Of a stretch of DNA of 64,000 nucleotides, positions 7,147-15,947 are shown piece after piece. The stretch's first letter is position 1. Every line of letters starts with the position of its first letter. The translations under genes and the position numbers were made by a program. This DNA comes from Pedobacter sp. ok626 (lineage in GTDB: Bacteria > Bacteroidota > Bacteroidia > Sphingobacteriales > Sphingobacteriaceae): the NCBI RefSeq assembly GCF_900100435.1, contig NZ_FNEX01000013.1, positions 1 to 64,000 of the forward strand, written 5' to 3'. Under the pieces are notes generated by a model that saw nothing but the letters and a program-made list of their open reading frames with translations, was not told the origin of the DNA and ran no database searches.

Positions 7147-7989
7147 ATGGAAAAAATAAACATCCTGATACCAACAGATTTTTCTGAATTGAGTTTCGAA
7201 GCTTTTAAAATGGTCGATCTGCTGAGGTCCAAATTTGTAGTAAAGCTTCATTTATTACATGTAATTGAGGCTAACGACCTGGTTTTTTCAGATCATCCAG
7301 AACTATCAGAAGGCGTTGATTTATCATTTTATCAAAAGGAACTAGCACGTACCAAAGCTAATTTCGATTTACTCAAACAGAAGGGAATTGATTTTGAAGA
7401 ACAGATCTCGGTGGGTTTATTGACGACCGAGATAAAGAGATCTAGTATTTTACTGGCAATTGATTTAGTAATTATTGGGATAAACGAACACCATACTTTG
7501 CTGGATAAATTAAGCAGTTCTGAGGCGCAGCAATTGGTAAGACACCTGGCTGTACCGGTAATTAGTTTGAAATTAAATACCCCATTAAGCCAAACCTTAA
7601 ATGATATACTTTTAGTTGCTGATTATGAGCAGCCTGGTAAGGGGATTCAATTAAATTTGATTAAAACTATTGCAGAAGTTTTTTCGAGTACCATTCATTT
7701 ATTGCAGATATTGAAAGATGACGATGAAAACCGTATTGATGTAATAAAAGCGCAAATGGAATTTTTCGCAAAAATGCACACGCTAAAAAAATACGAGCTT
7801 CACCTTTATCGAGATAACGACGTGATACATGGTGTTCAAAATTTCAATAAAGAAGCAGCTATGGATTTAATTTGTATCAGAACGCATGGCCGAAAAGGAA
7901 TTGCGCATTTACTTTTAGGCAGTATTGCCGAAAGGTTGGTAAACAATTGTAAAAAACCTGTATTAACATTTCATTTAAAAGACATATGA
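7147..7989 (+). CDS. tandem universal stress protein (UspA family)
   Basis: 280 residues with two Usp folds. The first (about 1-145) starts INILIPTDFSELSFEAFKMV. The second (about 150-278) starts DILLVADYEQPGKG and ends ICIRTHGRKGIAHLLLGSIAERLVNNCKKPVL, which carries the G-x2-G-x9-G-S/T nucleotide-binding pattern. Only the second half has a clear ATP-binding loop. Usp genes commonly accompany Bacteroidota sulfur and redox operons. Its stop overlaps the ATG of the next gene by four bases (ATGA), so it is coupled to the YeeE half-transporter. Confidence 0.88.
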   Translation: MEKINILIPTDFSELSFEAFKMVDLLRSKFVVKLHLLHVIEANDLVFSDHPELSEGVDLSFYQKELARTKANFDLLKQKGIDFEEQISVGLLTTEIKRSSILLAIDLVIIGINEHHTLLDKLSSSEAQQLVRHLAVPVISLKLNTPLSQTLNDILLVADYEQPGKGIQLNLIKTIAEVFSSTIHLLQILKDDDENRIDVIKAQMEFFAKMHTLKKYELHLYRDNDVIHGVQNFNKEAAMDLICIRTHGRKGIAHLLLGSIAERLVNNCKKPVLTFHLKDI

Positions 7990-8543
7990 TAGAATTCATC
8001 ACACAACCATGGTCCTGGTATTTTTCAGGATTTATGATTGCCCTTATCATGGTTATTTTACTTTTTTGGGGGAAATCATTTGGATTTTCGGCCAACTTAA
8101 GAACCATGTGTACCATGGCCGGAGCAGGCAAAAGCGTAAAGTTTTTTGATTTTGATTGGAAAACCCAACAATGGAACTTAATGTTCCTGGTAGGATCAAT
8201 TATAGGGGGCTATATCGCGGCAAATTTTTTGAGCAGTCCTTCAGCGTTAGACTTATCAAGTCATACAATCAATGATTTAAAAGCTTTAGGAATTTCATTT
8301 AATGGGGGGGTAAACCCCGACGAATTATTTTCTTCGGCCGCCTTAGCGCATCCAAAAACCTGGATAATATTATTGACGGGAGGTTTATTAGTTGGATTTG
8401 GATCCAGATATGCTGGTGGTTGTACTTCGGGGCATGCCATATCAGGTTTATCTAATCTGCAAATCCCATCATTAATAGCCGTTATTGGATTTTTTATTGG
8501 AGGTTTAACCATGACTTATATAGTGATGCCTTTGCTATTTTAA
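7986..8543 (+). CDS. YeeE/YedE-family sulfur transporter, first half
   Basis: 185 residues with about five membrane segments. The motif GFGSRYAGGCTSGHAISGL near residue 140-158 has the Cys of YeeE/YedE proteins, which move thiosulfate or sulfane sulfur across the inner membrane by Cys relay. FSANLRTMCTMAGAGK near residue 37-52 has a second conserved Cys. The family is a single long protein in E. coli, while in many Bacteroidota it is split in two (PmpA/PmpB-like), as here. The start overlaps the UspA stop by four bases. The second half follows by 28 bases. Confidence 0.88.
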   Translation: MIEFITQPWSWYFSGFMIALIMVILLFWGKSFGFSANLRTMCTMAGAGKSVKFFDFDWKTQQWNLMFLVGSIIGGYIAANFLSSPSALDLSSHTINDLKALGISFNGGVNPDELFSSAALAHPKTWIILLTGGLLVGFGSRYAGGCTSGHAISGLSNLQIPSLIAVIGFFIGGLTMTYIVMPLLF

Positions 8544-8571
8544 ATCAACTTTAACCATTTAAATTTTAAAC

Positions 8572-8985
8572 ATGAAATTAATAAAGTATGTATTCGCTGG
8601 TATCCTATTTGGTATCATTATGGCAAAGTCAGAAGCCATTTCCTGGTTCAGAATTCAAGAAATGTTTCGCTTTCAATCTTTCCACATGTACGGCATCATT
8701 GGTACTGCAGTGGTTCTTGGGGTTTTAGCAGTTTTCCTGATGAAAAAATTGAAGGCAAAAGATGTAGATGGCAATCCTATTGTTTTTCTCGATAAGGATA
8801 AGCAGTATAGAAAATATATCATCGGGGGAACCATTTTTGGTTTAGGCTGGGCATTAACGGGCGCATGCCCTGGGCCTATGTTTGTAAACTTAGGTTATGG
8901 CTATTTAGCCATGTTGGTGGTGATTTTTGGAGCTTTAGTTGGAACTTATTTATATGGGGTGTTAAAACACAGGTTGCCTCATTAA
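8572..8985 (+). CDS. YeeE/YedE-family sulfur transporter, second half (DUF6691)
   Basis: 137 residues, about four membrane segments. IFGLGWALTGACPGPMFVNLGYG (about 88-110) contains the GACPGP Cys motif that pairs with the Cys motifs of the first half. The N terminus (MKLIKYVFAGILFGIIMAKS) is the first membrane helix rather than a cleaved signal. Together with the 7986-8543 product it should make one functional pseudo-dimeric channel for thiosulfate or a related sulfur species. It is the last gene of the operon. The flanking direct repeat begins 24 bases after its stop. Confidence 0.88.
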   Translation: MKLIKYVFAGILFGIIMAKSEAISWFRIQEMFRFQSFHMYGIIGTAVVLGVLAVFLMKKLKAKDVDGNPIVFLDKDKQYRKYIIGGTIFGLGWALTGACPGPMFVNLGYGYLAMLVVIFGALVGTYLYGVLKHRLPH

Positions 8986-9008
8986 CAGCAGGCAAACGGG
9001 GTCTAAGA

Positions 9009-9041
9009 GATAGGACAACAATGATGGATAGGACTTATTTA
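9009..9041. repeat. copy 2 of the direct repeat flanking the sulfur operon
   Basis: GATAGGAC occurs at 9009-9016 and 9027-9034 within a 33-base block that matches 5077-5112 with a three-base gap and few substitutions. The block ends in CTTATTTA, which includes the stop codon of the AraC gene. Together with copy 1 it encloses the TauE remnant and the whole sulfur operon. Confidence 0.55.
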
Positions 9042-9895
9042 GCGTTTTTCCTAAATGTTTCGGGAGAGAAGGAAGTATGTTTCTTAAAAAGGCGTATAAA
9101 GTAGGAGGGATCCTCGTAGCCTAAGTTATAGGCAATCTGACTGACCTGGTTGGAAGTTGCCAACAATTGACGTTTGGCTTCGAGGATAATATAATCGTTT
9201 ATGATTTCGGAAGGTGTTTTATTCAGTAGTGTTTTTGTGATGGTACTTAGCTGATAGGAAGAGAGGTGTAATAATTCGGTATATTGAGAAACCTGTTTTT
9301 GTGTCCTGATGTTTGATTCAACCAACTCTAAGAATTGCTCTAATTTTTCCTGGGCATAAGGGCTAGGAGAAACTGTAGGCAGTACTTTATATTGTCGTTT
9401 TCGTAGAAGTTCAATTAGTAAAATACTTAGGTTTGCTTTTAATACCTCTTGATATCCTTTTTCTTTAGTAGTATATTCATTTAAAGCTTCGGACAAAGTG
9501 GAATTGATTTTGCCGAAGGTATCGCGTTCAAACTGGTAGAAATTGAACTGTATTAATTTGGTTAAATGATTTTGGGATGCGTTGTTATGCGCATATAAGA
9601 AGTCTGTTTTAAATTGGATAAGATATCCAGTGCTACCTGATTTTAAATCCAGTTGGTGCACTTGACCCGGTCGCATCATAAAAACTGAATAATCCTTTAT
9701 TTCATAGTTTTTAAAGTCAATTTCATGTTGTCCTGATCCTTTCTCTACAATCAATATATAAAAAAAGTCATGCCTGTGTAAGTCCTGAACCATATCAGAA
9801 TTCATCAATAATGGCGCAATATCCCTTATAGCATAACTACCGGCTAGTTGTGGTTCATTTTGACCGTTAATATTTCGTATTGGAATATTTTCCAC
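9035..9895 (-). CDS. AraC-family regulator with cupin sensor domain
   Basis: 286 residues. The N-terminal cupin (about 15-150: MVQDLHRHDFFYILIVEKGSG...MMRPGQVHQLD) is the ligand-binding part. The C-terminal AraC DNA-binding domain (about 185-284) has ATSNQVSQIAYNLGYEDPSYFIRLFKKHT, the second helix-turn-helix with the typical GYEDPSYF. It is transcribed away from the ECF sigma gene across a 100-base spacer. Direct repeats of the kind AraC proteins bind lie at its 3' end and before the 5017 operon, so it may activate that operon. This is inferred from placement only. A -7 box (TACCTTTG, 9923-9916) lies 21 bases upstream of the start. Confidence 0.88.
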   Translation of the reverse strand: MENIPIRNINGQNEPQLAGSYAIRDIAPLLMNSDMVQDLHRHDFFYILIVEKGSGQHEIDFKNYEIKDYSVFMMRPGQVHQLDLKSGSTGYLIQFKTDFLYAHNNASQNHLTKLIQFNFYQFERDTFGKINSTLSEALNEYTTKEKGYQEVLKANLSILLIELLRKRQYKVLPTVSPSPYAQEKLEQFLELVESNIRTQKQVSQYTELLHLSSYQLSTITKTLLNKTPSEIINDYIILEAKRQLLATSNQVSQIAYNLGYEDPSYFIRLFKKHTSFSPETFRKNAK

Positions 9896-9915
9896 TTATT
9901 GGTGCTTTATTATTT

Positions 9916-9974
9916 CAAAGGTAGATAAGTTTTTTTAAGTTAACCTGTTGTTAACGTTGTTCTTGCTAGCTTTG
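9916..9974. promoter_or_regulatory. divergent promoter region with GTTAAC-N5-GTTAAC
   Basis: The spacer has a minus-strand -7 box TACCTTTG (9923-9916) for the AraC gene and a plus-strand -7 box TAGCTTTG (9967-9974) for the sigma gene. Both match TAnnTTTG fully, and neither has a clear -33 box. Between them GTTAAC occurs at 9939-9944 and 9950-9955, 11 bp apart. The identical pair recurs at 10561-10577 in front of fecR. Confidence 0.5.
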
Positions 9975-9994
9975 CCCACACTCAGGAAAATACA

Positions 9995-10576
9995 TTGAAA
10001 CAGCAGGCAAAAAAGCAATACATTACCGATATGTACAATAAGTTCTGGAAAGAACTTTACATCGTTGCCTTTCGCCGTTTGCGGGATGAAGCGCAAGTAG
10101 AAGATATGCTCCAGGACCTGTTTCTTTCTCTGCTCGAAGGAGATTATAACCTGGAAAATGAAAATGCTGTACGCGCGTTGCTTCATACCCGTCTGAAAAG
10201 CCGGATCATTGATTTTTTCAGAAAAGAGCTTTTGAAGATCAATTTCGAAAACCATGAAGCTGGAAAGTCCCAGGCTGATCCGCATTCCAGCGACGATCAT
10301 TTGATGGGCAGGGAACTGGAATCTGTTGTGATGAGTGAGATCAACAGGCTGCCTGAAAAAATGAAAGAGATTTTCCTGCTCAGCAGGGAGGAAATGCTTT
10401 CCAATGAGGAAATAGCCAGCCGTTTGAACATCTCTGGTAAGACAGTAAGGAACCAGTTGAGCACTGCCTTAAACCGCATCAGGCTTGCTGTCCGGCAATA
10501 TGGTTCTGCCGAACTCAGACCTGCCTCGGTCACGGTTATCATTACCATAGCAGCCTTGATGTTAACGGATCGTTAA
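9995..10576 (+). CDS. ECF-type RNA polymerase sigma factor
   Basis: About 193 residues if the TTG at 9995 is used. The ATG at 10031 (MYNKFWKELY) is an alternative. Region 2 covers VAFRRLRDEAQVEDMLQDLFLSLLE and region 4 covers LPEKMKEIFLLSREEMLSNEEIASRLNISGKTVRNQLSTALNRIR. The C terminus adds a hydrophobic stretch (VTVIITIAALML) also seen in other Bacteroidota ECF sigmas that pair with FecR. It should activate the FecR-receptor operon that follows (fecR 84 bases downstream, then receptor and lipoprotein). A GTTAAC pair lies both before it and across its stop codon. Confidence 0.9.
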   Translation: MKQQAKKQYITDMYNKFWKELYIVAFRRLRDEAQVEDMLQDLFLSLLEGDYNLENENAVRALLHTRLKSRIIDFFRKELLKINFENHEAGKSQADPHSSDDHLMGRELESVVMSEINRLPEKMKEIFLLSREEMLSNEEIASRLNISGKTVRNQLSTALNRIRLAVRQYGSAELRPASVTVIITIAALMLTDR

Positions 10577-10577
10577 C
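10561..10577. repeat. second GTTAAC-N5-GTTAAC pair
   Basis: GTTAAC at 10561-10566 and at 10572-10577, again 11 bp apart, across the end of the sigma gene and 84 bases before fecR. The spacing is identical to the pair at 9939-9955. It may be an operator or an ECF -35-like element. The coding constraint (Leu-Thr-Asp-Arg-stop) makes chance less easy to exclude. Confidence 0.4.
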
Positions 10578-10660
10578 AAAACACACCGATTATATTAAGT
10601 TTCATTTTGGTCTGGGACAACCTATGCGTCCGTTCGGTTATATAGCCAAAGGACATTATA

Positions 10661-11593
10661 ATGGATGAGCAGGAAAAGAAAAGATTAATAGATCACTGGT
10701 ATGCGGCTTTTGACCATTCGGACGAAGAGCTGAAAGTTTTTGCCAATGCTGAACACGAAGAAAAAGTACGTCTCAGACTGCTCAGCAGGATTGTTTCCGG
10801 GATTCCGAAAACTGGCCCGGGGCGCGACATCTTTTTTCTTCAGCAGGCAAACTGGATGAAAATAGCTGCCGTGCTGGCCTTTTTTTTAATCAGTATCCCT
10901 TTATACCTATATCTGGCTAACCGCAGTACACACAGGATCGAAGATAACGCCACTTGGATGGTCAGCAGGGCGGGAACGAGGAAAATGCTGAAAGTGATGT
11001 TAGCCGACGGCTCAGAAATATTACTCAATTCCGGTGCTGAACTTAAGTATCCCCGTCATTTTACCGGAAAAAAACGGGAGATTTCTCTGGATGGTGAGGC
11101 CTTCTTTAAGGTATCCCATAATCCCGAAAAACCCTTCGTGGTCACCACTGGAAAGCTGAAAACGATCGTACTGGGTACATCCTTCAACATCCGGGCCTAT
11201 TCTGGGCTGGATGAGATAGTGGTAAGTGTCGCTACAGGTAAAGTTGGTATTTCTGCTTCGGGCAAAACACTCGCTTTACTGCATCCCGATCAACAGATCA
11301 CTTTCCAGGTAGTCAGTGGAGCATTTGACGTTACCGAATCGAGTGCCGAGCGGGCCCGGTCATGGCAGGATGGTACGGTCAGTCTGGACGGTGCATCGTT
11401 TTCTGAACTGGCGCTGGTGGTCAAGAATACCTGGGGCCTTACACTTGAGACCAAAAGCGAAAGACTGGCCGCGGCAAGTTATAAAACTACATTCCAAACA
11501 AACAATAAAATCACACAGGTTATGAAAGCAATCAGTAAAATGACGGATGCGAAATACCGCATCAGGGACCATATCATCACACTCTATGAATAG
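10661..11593 (+). CDS. FecR-type anti-sigma factor
   Basis: 310 residues. A cytoplasmic N-terminal segment (1-65) is followed by one membrane helix (about 67-88, WMKIAAVLAFFLISIPLYLYLA) and a periplasmic FecR domain (about 105-205: VSRAGTRKMLKVMLADGSEILLNSGAELKYPRHFTGKKREISLDGEAFFKV). A C-terminal DUF4974-like domain ends near ITQVMKAISKMTDAKYRI. Known members hold or activate the cognate ECF sigma in response to ligand-loaded TonB receptors. The receptor is the next gene, after a hairpin at 11611-11652. Confidence 0.9.
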   Translation: MDEQEKKRLIDHWYAAFDHSDEELKVFANAEHEEKVRLRLLSRIVSGIPKTGPGRDIFFLQQANWMKIAAVLAFFLISIPLYLYLANRSTHRIEDNATWMVSRAGTRKMLKVMLADGSEILLNSGAELKYPRHFTGKKREISLDGEAFFKVSHNPEKPFVVTTGKLKTIVLGTSFNIRAYSGLDEIVVSVATGKVGISASGKTLALLHPDQQITFQVVSGAFDVTESSAERARSWQDGTVSLDGASFSELALVVKNTWGLTLETKSERLAAASYKTTFQTNNKITQVMKAISKMTDAKYRIRDHIITLYE

Positions 11594-11610
11594 ATAAAGA
11601 CAAAAAAGAA

Positions 11611-11652
11611 ACAGCGGCTAACTCCCCTTCGAAAGTTCGTTAGTCCCGCTGT
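11611..11652 (+). terminator. hairpin between fecR and receptor gene
   Basis: ACAGCGG-CTAAC (11611-11622) pairs with GTTAG (11639-11643) and CCGCTGT (11646-11652), leaving a two-base bulge. No T-run follows on the plus strand, so it is more likely a processing site or partial attenuator that lowers receptor read-through than a full terminator. Confidence 0.45.
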
Positions 11653-11717
11653 GTAATTAAAGGCATAACCATTTAAGAACAATCAAAAATAGGAAACCTA
11701 GGTGAACTGGCAATATA

Positions 11718-14700
11718 ATGCCGGGATTAATTCTCAAGCTGGCTTCCTATCTTTTGAGCAATAACAAAAACATGAAAAAAAAGCTCACGGCGATTATGAG
11801 GATCTCGACCGTTGTATTAGGACTATTAATCGGTTTCAGCAGTTTGATTGTGGCCAGGGAAACCAAGGCCCAGAACTTAAATGAAATCAAGGTTACCATC
11901 AATATCAAAGATGAAAATATGGCAGCTGTGCTGGCCAGAATTGAAAAAAGCACAGGCATTGCTTTTTCTTATGACAAAAATCTACTCAGTAAATTAAAAG
12001 TATCCGCACAGGTTTATCGCGGAGCATCCCTTCCACTGGTACTTGGTAAGCTGCTAAGGCAGACAGGGTATGATTATGAGGTGATCAATAACAATGTGGT
12101 GATTGGCAGGTCAAGGCCTGCTCCCAGGCCTGCCGAACCTGGACGGATCTCGGGAAAAGTCGTCGATAGCAAGGGCGAGCCACTTCCAGGTGCTTCCATA
12201 CGGGTTCTGGAGCTCAACCAAACGGTTGCCAATGCGCTGGATGGCGGTTACAGGATTGCTCTTCCTCCGGGAAGCTATACCCTGGAGGCCAGCTATATTG
12301 GCTTTCAGTCCAAACAGATCACCGATGTAAAGGTATTGTCCGGCCAGAATACGTCTTTGGATATCGTACTCAAAGAAGATTCAAAGAGTCTGAATACCGT
12401 GGTTGTCACCAGTTCATATAAGAAGGCCTCGGTTGAGGGTTTATATGCCAGACAGAAGAATGCCGCTACGGTGACCGATGGGATCTCTGCAGAGCAGATC
12501 AGCGCCACTCCGGATAAAAACATTGGTGAAACTTTAAAAAGGATTACCGGGGTAAGTACTACCGATAACAAGAACGTGGTGGTACGCGGCGCGGCCGAAA
12601 GGTACAATGTGGCACAGTTGGATGGTATCATGTTGCCCAGTACGGACGTGCAGAGCCGGAATTTCGACTTTAGTCTGATTCCGAGTAACCTGGTGGAAAG
12701 TGTGGTCGTGAGTAAGTCTGCTACACCGGACATGAATGCCGGTTTTGGTGGTGGGCTGATCCAGGTAAACACCATTTCCATTCCAACAGAAAATTTCCTT
12801 TCTTTCAGTGCAGGGGCTTCTGTCAATTCCAGGACAACAGGTCAGGATTTTTATGGGTATCAGCGTGGGAAATACGATTACCTTGGCTTTGATGATGGGA
12901 GCAGGGACCATTTCCCAAAAGGACTGAAAGATGTTTCCAGCTTTAATCCCAAGGTCGTTAATCCGGCCGATATCAAAGCTGTTGAAGTAGCCGAACAGAA
13001 CCGCAGGATAGGGGGGACTGAGCGGTTGGGAAGCCGGATTTTTCAAAGCAGGCCTTCCCAGAATTACCAGTTCAGCCTTGGCAGGAGTTATGAGCTGTCT
13101 AAGCAGGTTGCACGGAAAATCGGTTTTGTAGGCTCATTGAGTTACCGCAATACGCAGAATATCGAAAACATTGATAACATCAGGCGTGGAACCTGGCAGA
13201 TCATTTCCACCCCTGATGATCCGGAAAACGTCAATACGGGACACCTGTATAATTTCAATACCACCCTGGGGGCATTGCTAAACGGGGGGTATAGGGACGG
13301 CAAGCACCAGATCATTTTCAATAATTTTTATTCGAGGGCTTTCAGTGAACAGCTGGAGCGGATCAGCGGATGGCGTTATGCCGATCCCAAAGATGATGGG
13401 CTTAATAAACACCCCCTCATCAAAGAAGATGACCGGCCGATGTTTACCGATCTCCTGCAAAACAAGGTTAGCGGGGAGCATCTGCTGGGCAGGATAAAAC
13501 TGGATTGGAGTGCAGCAAGGGTATCGACCAGCGCCCTTGAGATCGATGCCATTACCGCAACGCTGCGACCTGAGGAAATGGCAAATAGGGTTATTTATAA
13601 ATATACGCCCGGCCAGGGAACTGTTGGTGGCGGGGGTGGTATCTTGGAACGTGATAAGTTTGTCTACAAGGAACGGAACCTGACTGTGGCCATGAACGCT
13701 GCTGTTGATTTTAAGATCGCTGGTCAAAAGCAGATCTTCAAAACGGGGGTTTTCTATCTGGACAGGCATGCGAGCTATGAGTGGACGATGCTGCCCATCG
13801 TAAGTTTTGTAACCTTAAATAATCCTTATGGTTACCTTCCCGTACAGGATTATGGCAACTATATGGGTATGGAACATCCGATGACTGATGTCCTGTATAT
13901 GCCTTCTGCATTCCAACTTAATAGATATGAGGGTAAGGATGTGAACAAGGCGGTATATGCAATGCTTGATAACAGGCTGACTAAAAATTTAAGATTGGTG
14001 TGGGGCGGCAGGTTCGAATACTTCAGGTATGACAGTCTGCAGAACAGTACCAATATGCAGGACAGGCCAGCGATCACCCTCGCCGACAGCGTGAGGTGGA
14101 AGTTTATGCCTTCTGCCCACCTGACCTATACGCCTGTTAACAACCTGAATGTCCGTTTCTCTTATGCCAAAACGGCCGTAAGGCCATCGCTGATGGATAA
14201 TTCCAGGTTCTCCAGATACAATACGAATTTCGGCAGGATGCAGGTCAACCTGGGTCTGGAATCTTCGATCATTGATAATTACGATCTCAAGCTGGAATGG
14301 TTTCCAGGTGCCGGGGATATCATTTCGGTTGGCGCATTTTATAAGTATTTTGATAAGCCTGCAGAGTTCTATGCCGTTAACTCGGTTTCTGGAACTGACA
14401 ATCTTTATGTATACACCAATAATTCTGACTGGGGCAAGATCCGGGGGATCGAGTTCGAAGTCCGCAAGTCCCTGGGTTTCATTTCCCCCTCGGTATCCCT
14501 GCTAAAGGATATTACCGTAAGTGGCAACCTCACCTTGCTAAAATCGGAAGTTCAGTCCAGGATATTGCGTACTAAGTCGGATGATAACGGGAAAGAATAT
14601 TCTTACTATGAGTATATGAAGTACAAGCGCCCGTTGTATGGGCAGGTACCTACCGTGGTCAATGCAGGGCTGAATTATACAGGCAAGCATCTGGGCCTCA

Positions 14701-15095
14701 ATCTTGTATTTAACTACATGGGTTATAAAACCTATATCACAGGTGTGGATCCTAACCTGGTAGAATATGAACGGCCAAGAAGCCAGATGGATGCCCAGGT
14801 AAGCTATCGTCTTTACCGCAACAAGATGCAGTTTAAGTTGAATATCAGCAACCTGATGGATAACCCTTACCGTTTTTACGTCAATGATGCTTCTACCTTT
14901 GAGATCAAAAATGCCCATCCACCGGTCAATTCGGAGTGGGATGATGTTTTTAAATACAAATGGGGCTTCAGCGATAAATACGAAGAAGGCTATGTTGATT
15001 ACAGCAAAGGGGTAGGGCAACAGATTGGTGACCGCCAAACGCTTACCCGTTACATCGGCCGGAGCGTAAGCCTTTCACTTTCTTATAATTTTTAA
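11718..15095 (+). CDS. TonB-dependent outer-membrane receptor with STN domain
   Basis: 1125 residues from ATG 11718. ATG 11772 (MKKKLTAIMRIS) is an equally good start and places the signal peptide at the very N terminus. Domains in order: signal peptide, STN (about 50-125: IKDENMAAVLARIEKSTGIAFSYD), CarboxypepD_reg-like (about 140-230: GKVVDSKGEPLPGASIRVLE), plug (about 240-340: VVRGAAERYNVAQLDGIMLP) and a 22-strand barrel ending in aromatic F (SLSYNF). It lacks the SusC-type FxxVVVVGYG box and has no SusD next to it, so it is a FecA-like signalling receptor rather than a glycan SusC. It sits after its sigma/FecR pair and before a lipoprotein. Confidence 0.88.
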   Translation: MPGLILKLASYLLSNNKNMKKKLTAIMRISTVVLGLLIGFSSLIVARETKAQNLNEIKVTINIKDENMAAVLARIEKSTGIAFSYDKNLLSKLKVSAQVYRGASLPLVLGKLLRQTGYDYEVINNNVVIGRSRPAPRPAEPGRISGKVVDSKGEPLPGASIRVLELNQTVANALDGGYRIALPPGSYTLEASYIGFQSKQITDVKVLSGQNTSLDIVLKEDSKSLNTVVVTSSYKKASVEGLYARQKNAATVTDGISAEQISATPDKNIGETLKRITGVSTTDNKNVVVRGAAERYNVAQLDGIMLPSTDVQSRNFDFSLIPSNLVESVVVSKSATPDMNAGFGGGLIQVNTISIPTENFLSFSAGASVNSRTTGQDFYGYQRGKYDYLGFDDGSRDHFPKGLKDVSSFNPKVVNPADIKAVEVAEQNRRIGGTERLGSRIFQSRPSQNYQFSLGRSYELSKQVARKIGFVGSLSYRNTQNIENIDNIRRGTWQIISTPDDPENVNTGHLYNFNTTLGALLNGGYRDGKHQIIFNNFYSRAFSEQLERISGWRYADPKDDGLNKHPLIKEDDRPMFTDLLQNKVSGEHLLGRIKLDWSAARVSTSALEIDAITATLRPEEMANRVIYKYTPGQGTVGGGGGILERDKFVYKERNLTVAMNAAVDFKIAGQKQIFKTGVFYLDRHASYEWTMLPIVSFVTLNNPYGYLPVQDYGNYMGMEHPMTDVLYMPSAFQLNRYEGKDVNKAVYAMLDNRLTKNLRLVWGGRFEYFRYDSLQNSTNMQDRPAITLADSVRWKFMPSAHLTYTPVNNLNVRFSYAKTAVRPSLMDNSRFSRYNTNFGRMQVNLGLESSIIDNYDLKLEWFPGAGDIISVGAFYKYFDKPAEFYAVNSVSGTDNLYVYTNNSDWGKIRGIEFEVRKSLGFISPSVSLLKDITVSGNLTLLKSEVQSRILRTKSDDNGKEYSYYEYMKYKRPLYGQVPTVVNAGLNYTGKHLGLNLVFNYMGYKTYITGVDPNLVEYERPRSQMDAQVSYRLYRNKMQFKLNISNLMDNPYRFYVNDASTFEIKNAHPPVNSEWDDVFKYKWGFSDKYEEGYVDYSKGVGQQIGDRQTLTRYIGRSVSLSLSYNF

Positions 15096-15118
15096 ATCTG
15101 GTTACAAAAAGATAAAAT

Positions 15119-15877
15119 ATGAAACAAAAATATAATATGGTAATGGTGTTCATGCTTATGCTGAGCATGGCCATGCAATCATGTGAAAGAGAGGGGCAAT
15201 TGGCAGTTCTTCCCATTGATAAATTGAGTCCCATCGAATTTAAAGGTTTCGTTATGGGCGATACACTGGAACAGTATTTCGATGGTGTCAAGCTGCGTGA
15301 ATTTTATGGCTGGGCAAGATTTACCGGTAATATTGCTTTTAACAGTGAGGCCCCGGTCAAAATGGAGCTGAGAAAAAGGAGTACGGGCGAGGTGCTCCTA
15401 ACCCAAACCATTGAGCGCAACCGTCCTGATAAGCCTATTACCTTTTTTTATGACGGGAAAAAATTCAGTGAGAAATATGAATATCCTGCAGCGATTGCAG
15501 ATATAGAACAGATTGCTTTCTATTTTGATTTTCCGGCAGATATGCCTGTAGACATTGCATACGGGGATGGTTCGGACATCGATGCTGTAGTATATCTGGC
15601 CAAAAATGTGAAACCGGGACAGTGGACAGAATTTATTCAGGTGCCGCCACTGGAAGGGGAGATGTACGTTTTATTGCTCAAAGCCGGAAAGAAAGAATAC
15701 CTGATGGACAATGACGTGAATTATAGTTTTATGTCGGCTGGTCTCGTTCTGCCCAATAAGTACGGCTATCAGGGCGGTGGGGTACAAAGCTGGTATGTGG
15801 GAACAAGAATGGATCTGAACACAAATAAACCAGTCCTGGATCCTCAAACTGACTTGGTTGCAATTTTTCCCCGCTAA
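15119..15877 (+). CDS. receptor-associated lipoprotein of unknown function
   Basis: 252 residues with a lipoprotein signal peptide (MVMVFMLMLSMAMQSC; lipobox Cys at about residue 22). The mature part is largely beta, with paired blocks (FKGFVMGDTLEQYFDGVKL; FYDGKKFSEKYEYPAAIAD) and no catalytic motif that I recognise. It begins 23 bases after the TonB receptor stop, so it probably forms part of the uptake complex on the cell surface or in the periplasm, in the place a SusD would take. The ligand is unknown. Confidence 0.6.
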   Translation: MKQKYNMVMVFMLMLSMAMQSCEREGQLAVLPIDKLSPIEFKGFVMGDTLEQYFDGVKLREFYGWARFTGNIAFNSEAPVKMELRKRSTGEVLLTQTIERNRPDKPITFFYDGKKFSEKYEYPAAIADIEQIAFYFDFPADMPVDIAYGDGSDIDAVVYLAKNVKPGQWTEFIQVPPLEGEMYVLLLKAGKKEYLMDNDVNYSFMSAGLVLPNKYGYQGGGVQSWYVGTRMDLNTNKPVLDPQTDLVAIFPR

Positions 15878-15906
15878 GCGTGTTCAATATTATTCTTTAA
15901 AATACA

Positions 15907-15937
15907 AAAAGCCTGAGATCTTTGATTTCAGGCTTTT
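15907..15937. terminator. terminator of the receptor operon (partial dispersed repeat, copy B)
   Basis: AAAAGCCTGAGATC (15907-15920), loop TTT, GATTTCAGGCTTTT (15924-15937): a 14-bp stem with one G-U pair and T-runs on both strands. It ends transcription from the gene stopping at 15877. The flanks (TTTTAAA before, ATTGGTTTTG after) match the dispersed repeat found at 594, 28937 and 54973, but the copy is truncated on both sides. Confidence 0.75.
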
Positions 15938-15947
15938 CATTGGTTTT

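Noticed and set aside
12305..13046. Long minus-strand frames (about 170 codons) inside the TonB receptor gene
   Set aside because: They are shadows of a clear 1125-residue coding frame and have no domain or family pattern.
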